DNA of 64,000 nt from the NCBI RefSeq assembly GCF_037042905.1, contig NW_026974140.1, positions 18,712,001 to 18,776,000 on the forward strand, given 5' to 3'. Within the stretch, counting starts at the first letter, position 1. The number at the start of each line of letters is the position of its first letter. The translations under genes were made by a program, and so were the position numbers. Shown one piece after another: positions 1 to 14,000 of this stretch. The notes beneath the pieces were generated by a model, which saw only the letters and a list, made by a program, of their open reading frames with translations, did not search any database and was not told the DNA's origin. Source of the DNA: Lytechinus pictus. Lineage: Eukaryota; Echinodermata; Echinoidea; Temnopleuroida; Toxopneustidae.

Positions 1-2550
1 AGATATGCTAAACAAATCTTATTTCTCTATTCATATCTGCTTGGGAAATGAAGAATGTGAGAACATAAAAATGAAGGGATGGGACTACTTAAGTCTGACA
101 ATGTGTCTTCAATTTTACACAGGTTTGAAGGATGTCTTTAAGATGCATTAAGAATGCATTTACAATGTGTTTAGAATGTATTTAGTATATGCTTACATCG
201 CCAAGATATATATGTAACAGCAGAACAGCAAGATACATATAAAAGCTAATGACTGTCATTATCTAGATATAATAAACACCCTAATAACTTAATTGAATAT
301 GGATCTAATTAACTACATGTATGTATAAACATGAGAGAAAAAAGAGCTGTAAGAAGTTTATATCACATATTCTTTTCCAATTTCAAGATGTAACAAGGAG
401 AAACAAAATAAAATAAGTTCTGATACTGTAGACTGTTCTCAATTATATGCCTACAAATATAGTTAGTAATATTTATTTTTCTTCCTACAAATCACCTTCA
501 ACAAAAGTGTTAAGGCTTAAAAATGAGTACCATTTTAATAATAAACTATTAAAATGCTCAGAGTTAGCCGATAGGGTATTTGTAGCTAGCTTTGGTGACT
601 CACAAACTTTATACTTTCTCATCCATCAATTACAGCACCAGCCTCTTCCTTCCCTTGGTATAAGCATTCTATGTAACATGATAACACCACTATGGGCATG
701 TGGGACTACAACAAATAATTAGACTGCACCTGATATAGACGAGAGAATTATGGCACCACCTAATATAAGATGAAGTTCTTCCAATCAGGACTACAAACTG
801 AGCATGAATACCATGGGAACGTTTCATGAACTTGATAAAGAAAAATGGCTGAAATCGAGGTTGAGAGATAGATCATTCAACTTCCCTCAGTCCTCATGAT
901 GAGAAAGTTTATTTTTCATTTCTTGAAAGATGAATCATCTCATTAATTTAATCATTTTGGGGAAAATGTTTTCATTGCTTTGTATGAATGTTTGCATTAA
1001 AATCAATTACTTTCATAATTGACTTATTCCAACTGCTTGTTTTGTTGATTTCTTTTTTATATTTTCTCTTAGTTTTAATATTAAACTTGTTACATATTTC
1101 TTGTTGACGGTATTTGCTCATTGATTCGTATCATAGCTATTATTCCTAATTTTTATGTTGAACAATTAAAAGAAATGAAATTAAATAGATAAAAAAGTAA
1201 ATAAAATTGCCAACTTATTTTATAACAATTCTTATACTTATAAAACAGTTTGCCCAACAAATATTTATAAACAAAAAATAAATTTGAAGCACTTTTTCAG
1301 TAAATACCTCCATAGCCTTCATATTGTCCAAATATGAAAATGCCTTAGAGTGCACCCTCTACTGAACAAAAGACATCCCAATATGAAAGTTGAACTTGAC
1401 ACCATTGTCATAATTTCCTTGGTAATTTTCTGGAAGATATCACAATGACCTCATACCAATGGTATTTCATTGAGCTGTGTAGAGAGTGAATATGATACCA
1501 CTGTACTGGGAAGTTGCTCTATAGAAATAAATTAGAACTGTTGCCCTAGGATTACTATTAGAAATCAAAACTGCTCTATGAATTTCTCACCCTAGAATTG
1601 AACTACATCATAATGCCTTGATCACAAAGGGAATTTATGGGAGTTATTTCTTAAATATTTTTGTATGATTGCGATGTGGCGACAATGTTTTTAGCCACTG
1701 ATTGCACAGTGATCATAAATGTCGGGACCCAAAAAGATGATCATGGGTGCCAAAATAGAAAATTTTGTTTACAAAAACAAAGTGCAATTATATATAAATA
1801 AGCTGAAATTCGGATGAAAGTAAATTTCTCATCTAGATAACCTAAAGCAAGAGATAGGCCTTGACCTTGTTCTCTTATTCTTTAACGGATTTTCATCATA
1901 TTTACACCAAATATTTTATCTAGTTTTCTGCTTTTATTAAAAACCATTTAATCAGCAGGTTGACTTTCAGGCCATTCAGAATTTTGACAGTGATGCAAAT
2001 GACTTCAAAGAGTATTCAGTATACATAGGCCTACCTTGACCTTGTTGAGAAAGTATTAGTCATTATATTCATATTCTTACGTCCAAACAAATCACATGAG
2101 TTTCATGGGGGAAACCTGTATAGTTGAAGCAATGAGAGGTAAACATTCACTGAGTGGCCTTGTAAAGACTGTTACCAGATCTCAACCATTAGCGTTGTAT
2201 TTACATCAAAGCAAGTCCACCATGAAAATGGACAACTTTTCCTGACTACATAGACCCGTCTCCATCAGCCAAGGTTTTCAAATCTTGAGTATAGAAGAAA
2301 CTATTTCATGGGCTCCATCTGGACATTCCCTCAGCAAACTTGAATTTTCAAAACAAATTTACTCACTTTTAAAGCGATTATCCAGCTAAATTAGTGAAGT
2401 TACACACAGATTTTTTTTTAAAACAAGTTAAAGACCGATTTACTGAAGAAATACTTAAATCAGTAAATGAATGCCTGCTTGTTATATCTCGTCTAACTTT
2501 ATAAATTGTATTCTTCCCACAATTATATACCGGTATGCAAAAATAGAGCT
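1..2550. other. AT-rich non-genic DNA
   Basis: I see no supported gene. Open frames are short, low in complexity and not bounded by convincing splice sites or similarity to a family I recognise. The stretch is probably intergenic or part of a large intron whose exons lie outside the window. Confidence 0.5.
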
Positions 2551-2559
2551 CTGCCTATT

Positions 2560-3016
2560 TTCTTTATATTTTCCTCTTTTCTTTCTTCTTTTTGAATTTC
2601 AGATTCTTATACTTTAGGTCTAATAGAATGTTTGCATTCTGCATTTCACCTTTTTGTTACTTTTTAGTGTATCTTTTGTAAATATGTATATCTGTACTTT
2701 GGTTATTTACTCCAATTTTTTGTTTGCTTGTTTATGATGTTTTAAAATGATTGCTAATATAAGTTTTTAACATTCTGGTGGCCTATGGCCCACAAGCTAA
2801 GCTTCTTAGTAGGTCACCACGTTTCATTTCCATCTGTTCTCATGGGTGTTACTAATATTCCATAAAAAGTAGTGCATGTATTATGTATATTATCCTGTAA
2901 TTATTTACTTTTGTTCTTTGCTATTGACTTGTATCGCAATAATTTACTGTTGTTTTTGTTGTTGTTTGATATCGGAATTGAAACGAAATAAAGATTCATT
3001 CATTCATTCATTCAAG
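2560..3016 (+). mobile_element. 3' end of a CR1/L2-like LINE
   Basis: The stretch ends in a short tandem tail of ATTC units (about 2993-3014) preceded by GAAACGAAATAAAG. About 230 bases upstream is a GC-richer stem (GGTGGCC ... GGTCACC, about 2777-2820). A 3'-UTR hairpin followed by a tiny tandem tail is the usual end of CR1/L2-type non-LTR retrotransposons. No reverse transcriptase frame survives upstream, so this is a severely 5'-truncated insertion. The left edge is approximate. Confidence 0.55.
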
Positions 3017-3913
3017 GAAAATTCAATTTTGGTACAACAAAAAGATACAATTCAAAACAGGAATAAGTACTACTAAGGTAAGCTCTGTAAAGCCAAGGTT
3101 ACAGTCCACTTTCCTTTATAGCTGAAGTGATGGAAAATAGGGTTTCTTTGGATCTTGAGAATATCTTCAATGTGGGATACTAGTAATTGGGCTAGAATCT
3201 CGAGATAAAGTAAAGTTGGATTGATGAAAACACACCTGATTTCGATCTACCAATGCACAGCATCAAATGTATCCATGGAATCAGCACTATAAATTAAATT
3301 TCTTGAATTTCGACATATCAAGTGTTCAAAACAAAACAATATAACAAAAACAATTCACATTCCAAAAATCCATACTAACATCACTTCTTCACATTGGTTG
3401 AAGTGCAAAATCTTAATCTCTGGGCTACATATATACAATACATGTAAAAAATATGAATAAATTAATAAACAAAATAGAGACTAATAAAAATAATGAAATA
3501 TATATTCACCTTTTTATTGATAACTAGGGCCTACATAAAACTCTTGTGTAATACTAGTAGTTTGTTCCTCTTTGACAGGACAAGTCTTAGGACTAAGGAT
3601 ATCCAAAGTACAAGTGATCATCCATTCACAATATAGACAACCACCCCCTTACTTTAAAATGAAATCCCCAGTTCCACCAAAGAGGAATTATGGAGTAAAT
3701 ACAAAGAACACCCTTGTCCGCCTTCATCCCATAAATACAACCCTGATGGCTATAATGACCTTGGGGGTAGACCCTTCAGGTCAAAGGTCATTCAAGGTCA
3801 ACTAATGACTGTCTGTGTGTTGCTAACCCAAAGGTTAACAATCTTCCCTATCCCATCACTCAGTTCACCTCCAAAATATCTGGTGGTCTTTAGCCTAAAT
3901 GTCTTGTTGTAGG
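3017..3913. other. non-genic DNA
   Basis: Nothing supportable was found between the LINE tail and the MITE starting at 3919. The open frame at 3572-3805 has no family resemblance that I recognise. Confidence 0.4.
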
Positions 3914-3918
3914 GACTG

Positions 3919-4300
3919 ATACCCCTTTCATAAACCCAATTATGCGGCTAATAGCAGCATAATTTGGTCGTAAAATTGGAGGAGGACCAGAGTTATCCGC
4001 ATTATTCTGATGCTGCTATTATCCGCATAATAGCAGCACCGGGACAAGATTTTGAGTTTATGAACGCATTTCCAAATAATGCGGATAATTGCCATGGTGC
4101 GGTCACAAGGTCACCCTTTTCCAACACAACCGCATCGGACGGGGCGTGTCCAGTTGTCATGACGATTATCCGCCTTTTTCAGGACGGGCGCTCGTAAAAA
4201 TAATGCGGCTTATTTTCGGAGTTTGTGAACGCAATTTTTATTGAATTATCCGCATTACTCTTAGGCGGCTAATTGGAGGATAGGTTTATGAAAGGGGTAT
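3919..4300. mobile_element. MITE with 18-bp TIRs and 5-bp TSD
   Basis: The ends are perfect inverted repeats of ATACCCCTTTCATAAACC. The element is flanked on both sides by GACTG (3914-3918 and 4301-4305), a 5-bp target duplication. The interior carries repeated copies of the motif ATTATCCGCATTA in both orientations, which look like subterminal transposase-binding repeats. There is no transposase frame. A 5-bp duplication would fit Transib-like elements among others; I do not assign a superfamily. Confidence 0.75.
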
Positions 4301-4305
4301 GACTG

Positions 4306-7300
4306 CCTACTTATGGTTTCTGAGCTTAGAGCCATTTCCTCTTTACCATTTGACAAGTTCAAGAACATCTCTCAGAGTGATACATCTTGGAAGAATCTCT
4401 TAAAATCAGGTCAGTTTCACAAACTGGACAATGACTACAGTGGAAAATCACATGGATAAAATAGAAGGTCGGGATAATTGTATACAATCAAGTGCACTGA
4501 AAGTTTGACAGTGTGAAAATTTTATGAAAATGGTATAGGGCCTACATGTATGTCTATACAGGCCAATAGACCTATGGGTATAGTAGCTGACATTTTGGGG
4601 AAAGCCTGCTATATGGACTGCTTCACTAGCCAACAGGTAGGGCCATGGCCCCAAGTTCCTATAGATGCTACCTGAAGGTCCAATATTCATGAAATGGAAG
4701 AGGGTCACTCCTCATAAAGTCATATATTTCAGGACAAATGTTCATGAAGCAATAACTGCTTAGAACTGAAGGTCTTGTATTCATAATGTAACTATGGTAG
4801 TCATCATGGTTAGCAGGTGGACCCCCTATATGTGAACATGAAAGGCAAAGGAGAAGAAGAAGAAACTCTTGCATGCCTATTAAAAATACTTAGTCACACA
4901 ATGAGAATTAATGAGTGAAACCACTAGGGCCACTGCCCCCCTCTCATCAAATTCATTAACTACCCCAATAAATTCATAAATAACTTCCCCTATATGTAAA
5001 AAAAATAGACGGCCTAAAGCACTTGTCATAAATCTGTTAACATACTTTCAAAACTATTTGACTAAAATATTCTGATCATTTTCTTCACAAAAATATCCCA
5101 GGTTGATGACATATTAACTTGCCCAGAAATTTTGACACATTGTATTGCTATTTCAGCGTTTGCTATCTGGCGGTGAACGTTATCAATTGGAAACCTCATA
5201 TGACCTCAATCACATGGTAATGAACCATAAAATAGAACGGGAATACACGCTAGGATTATTTTCAGTTTCACAAAAGACGAAAAAGGAGAGAAAACTGGAG
5301 CATTGGGGAAAGGGAATGATATTAATCAGTATAATTAAACACAGACTACCACCTTCCTTTGCTTCTTGATAATATCTTTATAATATAAAATTTATTTCCA
5401 GCTATGTTGTTGACTTTCATTCTCTTTGTCCATTCATGGGGTCAAAGAGCTGGCAACATCATGAAATATGGCCCACAGATTTATGGCTATTGAATTCAAT
5501 TCCATTCTATATAGTGATTGTACCCCAATATTGAGAATTTAGGTACAAAATTTCAAGTCCAAGGATGTGTTTTATTCTTTGTCTTTCTCTCTATTATTTT
5601 AAATTCACACTTGAAAATTCATATGGGATGGTTGCCCCGCCCAACCCCCTTTGCCCCCCTCTTGTGCCATCCCTGATCAACAGAAAAGTATTTAATCTGC
5701 TATTGCGAAACATACCTGTTAAAAGTGCCATTTGACAGACATTGATTTATTATTTTCATCGTTAAAGTTTGAACATGTATTACATAAATGTAATTTTGTT
5801 TTTCTCTCTCTCTCTCTCTCTGAATGCTCTGCAGTGCCTTGAGCATCCAATTAAGATGGAAAGTGTGATATATAAGTTGTATGTATAGTTACTATTATTT
5901 TATAAATCATATTCATCAAAGGATAAAATGTAAAGTTCGTGCTCTCTTTTGAACTTTATTCCCTTACTGCATCCTATACTTCATCTACATCTTAAACACA
6001 AGCAATGAAATCCATCTCAATTTTTTGTAAATCTCAAAATACCAATATCTCACAATAACAACACACATAAACAAAAAAGGCATGGCTAGGGTAAGGGGGA
6101 GTTCATTGCATCAAACCAAAAATATACATCGTTGTTCTTAAAACTATAATGGTTTTCAGGGAGTGGAAGAGCATTAATACGCTTCCATTATCATTCTTGC
6201 CTGAAAATCCCTCTAATCCACTGCCTCCTTGCCACATCAAGCTCACTAATGGACCCTTTAAATTCTGTCATCTTTACATGTAGGGCCCATAGAGGGATGG
6301 TGAGCGAGACCACATTTTCACCCAGTCTCACCCCTCCTTTCATTTTCAATAGGTCAATGGCCTCTCTGCACACCCCCCCCCCTCCATAGGAGATTTTACA
6401 CCCACCAAATCACAAATAATATCAATAAATTTACAAGAATATTTTTCAGCATCAAATACCCAATGATTAGTTTCTGCAATCATAGTCGTGATCATGCTCC
6501 CAAACCTGACACTTTCGATGTGTGTTCTTGAAGTGATAAGCCTGCACAATATGGCCGGAGTATAGCAGACGAGGCATACACAACAACAAAAAATCACTAG
6601 CTCTACAAACAATCCCATGGACCCTATAGTAGGGTCCATGGCCCTTCATACTCTGAGAAAATTGTTGTAAATTTTCTTCCACACTACAAAAATAACTGCG
6701 ATCTAGGGTAAATCCATAGAAAGGTCCTCGCGACTTAAAGTAGGCCTACCTATTAATATAATAATAATATAGGGTATATATATTGCGCACATATCCACCT
6801 TGTTAGGTGCTCAAGGCGCTCCTATATTACCCGGCTAAGCTAGGCGTTCATAGCGCACACAGCTTTTTAAGGAATTATTAATAAGCAGGATTCTTTTTCC
6901 AGGGGATAACATGAGTAATTTGCCTTTACACTGAAAAAAATACCTGATGCTCACATCGAGGTAGATCAGAGTAGATTTCAAAGAATACCAGCTATTTTCA
7001 GTTTTCAATTGGGTCTGAGAGCACCAAGGCATGACAGTGAATCTCCTGACACTCAAGCAGTGGGGGCTTGATGGGGGTGCATCAGGGGTCATTGTCAAAA
7101 TGGTCCTAAACTTGTTAAAGTGGCCTAGTTGTATGTAAAAGTCAATCATGTTTTGGACTAGTGCTGGTATTCTCTTGATTGGGTAGCTGTATACAAATAT
7201 GTATTGGTGTAAGAAAAAATGAATCAGAACTTATAATAGTTGCAATAATAAAATATGCCTGTATCAAAAGTCTTCAATGGTAGCCATTAAGCTGGCATAG

Positions 7301-8554
7301 TGTGCCAATTATAGCATATGTTAACACTTAAACTTGTTCTAAAAGATTTATTCATAATAACCTTATCATTAAAAATATTACAGTCCCCGATAAATAATGC
7401 ATGCTCCAATAACTAGAATTACATTGAACTGATAAGAATGTTAAATATTCCGCAACACAAACCGTGGATATCACAGCTGAAATGGCTCATTTTCTTTTCA
7501 AATGTGAAAATAGAATCTTGAAGGCTCAATTTACTGGTAATGGCTGAACATTTCAATCAATCATAACTTCTCTCTCTTATTCTTTCTCTCTCATTCTTTC
7601 TTTCTCTCCTCTTTCTTCTCTTTTACCATGCTTCCACTAGGTAATGGGGTTGTCAAGATTTTTTTCTGAGAACCAGATGAGATGATGTGGCTGTCACCAG
7701 TGAAAAATCTCACATTACCAACTCGGCCAATATAGATGTGAGAATATAATTTAAGCCAAGCCTATAAACAAATTCATTACTTTTGTTTTGATTTTCTTAC
7801 AATAATATTCACTTCATTATAAAAAAACATATATTGTCAAAAAATAGCATCTAAACACCCCCCCCCCGTAAAATAGAAAGAAAAAGAAGGTTTCTAGCAA
7901 TTTCATTCAACCAGGTGAACTGTACATGTAGGCTAACATAAACCATCAAAAAATCATCAGGACAATTATTCCTTTTCTACTATTAAATTAAATGTAACAT
8001 TAATATATTGTAACAGGTATGATAACAAATTTTCTAAATATACTCTTTCACACTGTAAACTATATTATGCCTCAAGTGGTTTTCAGAGTGATCAAAAATA
8101 TTACTGAATCTATTTCAAAGAAAAATGGATATACAGGAATAAAAATGCTTATTTTCAATTTTTAATTCTGTACCAATTGATGTGGTAGAATTAATATTGG
8201 CACAAGAACATACCACCAATCAATAACATGCATATAACAAAATCACTTGCAAAACAATTTCATAGAATTTCCTAAGACTTTGAAGACAAAATTAGAGATG
8301 TGGTTGTACCACATGCCATTAGCAAGGGTGTCTAAATTAAATGTGTCCACTAATTTACAGACAAGATGGTAAATAATGGTTAGACACTGAGGAGTCTCTA
8401 AGTTTGTAGAGAACATTAAATGGTTATTGAACAAAAGCCGCAGTCTACAGAATTTAATTAATTTTTTTATTGTGTTTTCATTAAATGTTGCTATTGCGTG
8501 AATTATTCCAAAATGTTTCCATTTCAATTCATTTATTTTCTTTGGTATTTTGTT
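4306..8554. other. non-genic DNA with small simple repeats
   Basis: No gene is supported. There is a TC dinucleotide run near 5804-5821, a pyrimidine-rich patch near 7570-7620 and several homopolymer C runs. Open frames such as 6835-7149 and 8243-8527 on the minus strand are not recognisable and lack convincing splice signals. Confidence 0.4.
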
Positions 8555-8562
8555 GATACAAT

Positions 8563-9587
8563 CAGGGTTGCCAACTGGCCTTTTTTCCGGCCAGATTCCC
8601 GAAATCTGGCCGTAAAAAAAGTAGCTTGGCCGTGAAAAAAAAAAATTTCACGGCCAAAGAAATTTGGCCGTATTCTGGCCGTAAAACAGAAATCTTGGCC
8701 GTGAGTTTTCATTTCTGGCCTTTTTCATAATCAGATAGAAAAATTGATCAGAAAATCACTTTAAATAGGTCTATGTCATAGAGATGTAGCGTTATTAGTA
8801 TACATCTCTATGGTCTATATACAAATGCAGTCAGGTTTACGCACGCATGTGCCACGGCGTGTACTTTGCATGGATTAAGCCCTGATCTAGCTAACGCTAC
8901 GGTACGGCGCGGCATAGATATACCCTATGGATATACCATGAAGCTATTAATAGCTTCATGGATATACAGCATGCATTCTCAAAACGCGCGATTAGTTGCG
9001 TAACGTGTGGGGGAGGGGATTCTTATATTTATTTGGCAACCAGTCACCATCATCATATTTTCGCCATCATATATATTATATTATTAACGTTTGTTTTCTT
9101 TAAAAAAAAAGTAATTGAATAAAGTAAAATTCAAATATTTAGTTCTTTTTCCTTTCTTTTTTCTTTTTCTTTTCTACGTCTTTTTTTTCTCTCTTCTTTT
9201 TTTTATTAGGATATCTACTAGGATTTAAAATCGAGTAGGTGTGTCTCACAATTTAGAATCAGGGCTTTTACTAAAAATATGTGATAAAAATATGCCTACT
9301 AGTATGCAAGTAGGATGGAGATCGAGTAGGTAACTTTGCGAACTATTCTCCGCTTCAGCACCCGTTCCGCACGGTTTACATGAGATCTAACTTTTTTTAA
9401 AGTATGCAGGCTCTCTTAGGGAAGCACATAGCATCATTAATTGAGTATAGGGGTATGTCTAATTATTTCCTAATGTAGATAAAATTTGGCCGTGAAATTT
9501 GGCCGTGAAAAAAAATTGTTTGGCCGAATTTGGCCGCAAAATCTGTTGAGTTTGGCCGTAAAGACTAGCGACGATCTGGCAACCCTG
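8563..9587. mobile_element. hAT-type non-autonomous DNA transposon, 1,025 bp
   Basis: The left end is CAGGGTTGCCA and the right end TGGCAACCCTG, inverted repeats with the CAGGG start typical of hAT elements. The 8-bp sequence GATACAAT lies immediately outside both ends (8555-8562 and 9588-9595), the exact target duplication length of hAT. Both subterminal regions are packed with short repeats of GGCCGTRAAA in direct and inverted orientation, probably transposase-binding sites. The interior holds no transposase frame that I can see, so it would have needed a transposase supplied elsewhere. Confidence 0.88.
8936..8961. repeat. 26-bp perfect palindrome inside the hAT element
   Basis: The sequence from 8936 to 8961 is its own reverse complement, centred on ATTAAT. 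It lies in the non-repetitive middle of the hAT element. No function is known to me. Confidence 0.7.
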
Positions 9588-9595
9588 GATACAAT

Positions 9596-10623
9596 ATGCA
9601 GTTTCTATTTTTATTGCTGTCGTCTTGTACTAGGCCTCATCTTTAATCTGTTTTGAACAACACTGCTGCAAATTTGTATTCTGCACGAACAATATCACTT
9701 TTTGCTCCATGGACCTTTGATGAATTATATTTATAAAGTTATGTATATTTATATTATAGGATTATGGAGGAGAGGCCTATATTATATTTTCTATACATTT
9801 TTTTAGGATTATACGTAGGCCTACATCTAGAATCGTCTATAAAGTACACATTATCTATTCTTATAAGGCACAAGAGCCACTTTCAAAATATCTTTTAAAA
9901 TAAAATATTTTTGAGCAAAATTTTCTGCTGTTCTTCCCTCTTCAATTTTATATTTCTATAATTGTGTAGATAATAGGAAAAAACAGATTTTGCTCCGAAA
10001 ATATATTAACGTATGTTGGATAAACAAGATGTATGGAGTATGAATACGTATTGAGATTAAAAACAAGATATTTAAAACTCGCTTTTCATATGCGATAACA
10101 AAATGTCTTGAAATGTTCCAACATTTTGCCTATATCATTCCTCAATCCATGTATTGCTTGTACATGTAGGTCTAATATATTTAATGTCTACAGAGAAGTG
10201 TAGGAATACTTAAAGGGGAAGTTCACCTGACAAAAAGTTTTTCAGTAAAAATAGCAATATCAATAGACAAATCATTTCACACCTGTTCCTAAAAAGAAAA
10301 CAAAAATAAGTAATCACAAACCATGGATCATATACCACAATGAACAACCAAGAAGTTCTTGAAGAATCTCCTAAAGATAACATTCCACTTTTTAATACGC
10401 AATATACAGATCTATGAGTCATCTTAAACAGAATGGTCAGAAATGACTTGGGGAGCACTTGGGGGTCATCTCCATCCCTTTGGTGAGATCTACTAACATA
10501 TATTCCACAATGTCATGTCAAACACTATCATTCGAAATAAATTGAGGAGCACTTTTATGCCATCTTCTCCCATTCAACAAAATTACAAAGTATCAAGATC
10601 TCTGTAGCCTCTATAACTGCAGT
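9596..10623. other. non-genic DNA with one MITE end
   Basis: TTAAAGGGGAAGTTCACC at 10210-10227 resembles the end of a TTAA-flanked echinoderm-type MITE, but no matching inverted end is visible downstream, so it is partial or interrupted. No gene is supported. Confidence 0.35.
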
Positions 10624-10631
10624 CAGTACAC

Positions 10632-11052
10632 CAGGGTGCTACATAACTTTTTAGAAGTACTTACCCGGTCGGGCAAGCAAATTTTTAAATAGTTGGAATA
10701 TACTTGCCCCAAAATCTATTTCACTTGCCCGAAAAAATCCTTGAAATTTTTTGTTTACCTCTTCAAAAGAAAGTTTTGTGGTTTAATAAACCATTGACCC
10801 TTTTCTCTCTTTTGACATGAATTGATCTACCTTGTTATTGCATTTCTTTTTCCAAAGTGATTTTATCTTGCCTGCCATGACCGAAATTAGGATCAATATC
10901 ATATCATTTCGACTCTAATTTTGGCCATTCTACTGTGAGAATTTTGCTTGCCCAATTCGGGCAAGTAGTGTTGGTCTTTACTTCAAAGCACTTGCCGAAC
11001 TCTAACTTTTACTTGCCCCGGGCAATCGGGCAAGTGCTTATGTAGCACCTTG
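10632..11052. mobile_element. hAT-type MITE, 421 bp
   Basis: The left end CAGGGTGCTACATAA and the right end (reverse complement CAAGGTGCTACATAA) form a 15-bp inverted repeat with one mismatch. The 8-bp target duplication CAGTACAC is intact on both sides (10624-10631 and 11053-11060). Multiple CTTGCCC / GGGCAAG repeats occupy both subterminal regions. The inverted repeat and target duplication together make the hAT assignment strong. There is no coding capacity. Confidence 0.88.
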
Positions 11053-11060
11053 CAGTACAC

Positions 11061-14000
11061 TCAACAAAACTATTTATCAATCACATGCCTCAATCACTTT
11101 GGTATTTGAGTAGACAAACAAAATAACATTTCTTAAGTTAGCTGGGATTTCCTAGAGAAAGTCCAGTGGATGAAAGTTTGAATAGCTGGGAAAGAAAAAT
11201 ATTTTCTGAATGTGGGAAATATTTTCTTTCTGGTCATCAGTCATACCAAATTTCACTTGCTATTGATTCCAGAAAAAATTAATGGGGGCTGTATCACAAC
11301 TTATGAGGGCTACTTTTTTATTTTGCGGGGAAAGGGAATAGTAAAAGCCTATTTCCATTTTATTATTTTTTTATTTACCAAGTTGGTAGAAGTTTTACAT
11401 GTATGTTGGTGTGTCATGGTCATGAAGCAAGTAGATGTGACTTTGGTTGAACCTACTGGCATACTGAGAGGTGGCTTGGGGCCAAGCACCCCCCCCAAAA
11501 AAAAAAAAAGTTAAAAAAAAAAAGAAGGCGAAAAGAAATAACAGGAAAAAAGTGAAGGATGTCATGTTTTTTTTCTGAATATTGTGTCGAAATCTATCAC
11601 AAAATTAGATTTCATTTTAAAAAGGTAAAAACTTTTGCAGCCTCACTTTACTTTTGAATAATTTTGTCACATACGCAATATTGGGCCCTCTCGAATTTGT
11701 TGGCTCATTCCACCATTGGTTGACCCATGGACCTATCCATGGTTGACCCAAGACATGGAATTCAATCCCCTGGTTGAACTCACATGTTTGCAACCTCCTT
11801 AAAAACCTTTCTTCTCCAGAATACATTCTTTCCTTTTCAAATGGAAACAACTGCTTTCCTCTCTGAAAGGATTAAAAATCTGCAAATAAAACTCCCTTTC
11901 AAATACATCACTCAGTGGACACTGTTGGCAAACAACAGCTACCACAAAGTGGAAACAAGTTGAAGAAAACAGTCTCGGATTGAAGACAGAGGATGGAGAA
12001 CTCTGAGGTCATAGTTGATTCTACTTCTATCGGAATCAGCCATGACAATACTCTCTGCAAACACAGAATGTTTGAAGGATATCTTGAAGAAACAACTTTC
12101 CAGAAGCTGTTGACATCTTTGAGTTCATCACCTTCTGATTGTCCATGTCATGGCTTTGCATACATTGACTTGTGAGGTTGTGCAAGCTGCTTCTTGCTAG
12201 AAAAGTGCAGGAATTGAAGTCTGACCCATACAACCTGCAGTATGTCACTGGAGTATTATTTTTTTCTTTGTCTAACGTTGCAATATAACAGTGATTGTAG
12301 TCTGAGTGTCTGACCCATACAACCTATGCCATTGATAAATTCATATTCATCTTTGTCTAACCCTGTAATTAAACTGTTGCAGGTCAAATCCACCCTAACA
12401 GAAAGTTATTTGAAAAAGAAAGACAGAAATCAAACCAGCATAACACAATTATTGTGAAATGTACATCATATGTGAACTACAGACTCTGTAAAGCAAAAGG
12501 AGAGCCAATGACATCACATATCTGCTATTTCTGTTGAACTGTTGAATAAATAAAACCTAATTTTTGTTTTCATTTTTGTAGATTTTATAATAAAGGAGCA
12601 CACTCACAGAAAACACAATGGATCAAACAGCATTTGGTAATCTCAGAAATTAATCTTGATGTCTGTTTTAGAACTAACTTTCTACTTCACACAAAATTGA
12701 AACCACTGCACCACCTTATTCTAATCAAAGCTTCACATTTTTTTTTGTAAGCTCCCTACTCGTGAGGAAATATCATTATCATCTAGCTATTAAGTTTGGT
12801 TTTATTCTTGCAATTTCTTCAAAAATAAGCTCTCTCTGTATTCCTCTGTGTGTGTAATTTGGGAATAGGCTGCACTAATGTACATCAATGGGAAAAGGAT
12901 ATCGGAATGTACAAAGCAATATTCCATGGATTCTACAGACTGGACTTGTTAGCATCCATTAAAACGACTTCCATGACTACTCTTTATTTCTACCTCAGAG
13001 TATAACTCAACAAAAGCATTCCACCTGACTTGACGCATATATCTCTCACTCGATTTCACTGCCAGAATATCATAAAATTGATAATGGCAATGCACACCTA
13101 AATAGTGAGTGCTAAGAATAAATATATTGGTTTCACTCCAAAGTGCTTTGAATCTTTCATGCTTCACTGGATTCGTCTTGGCAACCAAGCAACGTACTGA
13201 ATTCCCAATCCGTGATAAATGATCAAATTGCTAAGAAAAAAATCGCAGAGGGAATCAACGCTGATTGCAGGATACGCATGTACTATTGTTGGCTTTCATA
13301 ATTTCACATACGAGTATATGAATCCATCTTTACACGATTACTAGATTAAATATAAAATCTATATAATCTACTGCATTTAATAAGCTTCAATGCATCTACT
13401 TTGAGGGAGAAATCAGTTAGATTTTCTTCACAAACAGATTAATGATGACTTATCGGCTCAAAATGTATGAAAGTAAACAAAGACCTGAAATAAAGTGGTG
13501 TGTGGATAAGCGATGGTAATCCTGACAGAGTTCAACTTTTTGTGTTTGCAGAAAACTCACTGCATTGAGACGTTTTCAATTACATTGAATAAACAGAGAA
13601 GTGCGATATTAATACCTGACAGCGTGCAAAATATCATAAGTTCACCTCTTATTCATATTTTTTTGTTCACAATTTCTTAAAGATAGTACTTATTACACTC
13701 GGTATTTTTGCAATATAAGTGCCTGAAAGTAGTGAAAAGGATATTAAGGTCTTGCGAAATCAGAGGAATAAAAGCATTCTATTAGAGTTGGAAAGCTTTT
13801 ATAGCTAAATGATATAAAATCAAATTGTGACCAAAAACATTTTGGCATTACCAAAGGATGAAAATTAGAGAAAATTTTCCATCACAAATAAATAAGGAAA
13901 GATACACAGAAAATAGAATAGAGGAGGTTCAGATAAAATGTTAAATGGATAGTTTTTTTCTCTTTTGCATCATGTCACTTGAGTTGTAGGTTCTAATGGA

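Noticed and set aside
12949-13188. A coding exon on the minus strand
   Set aside because: The peptide looks less low-complexity than background, but I found no family motif or matching splice partners.
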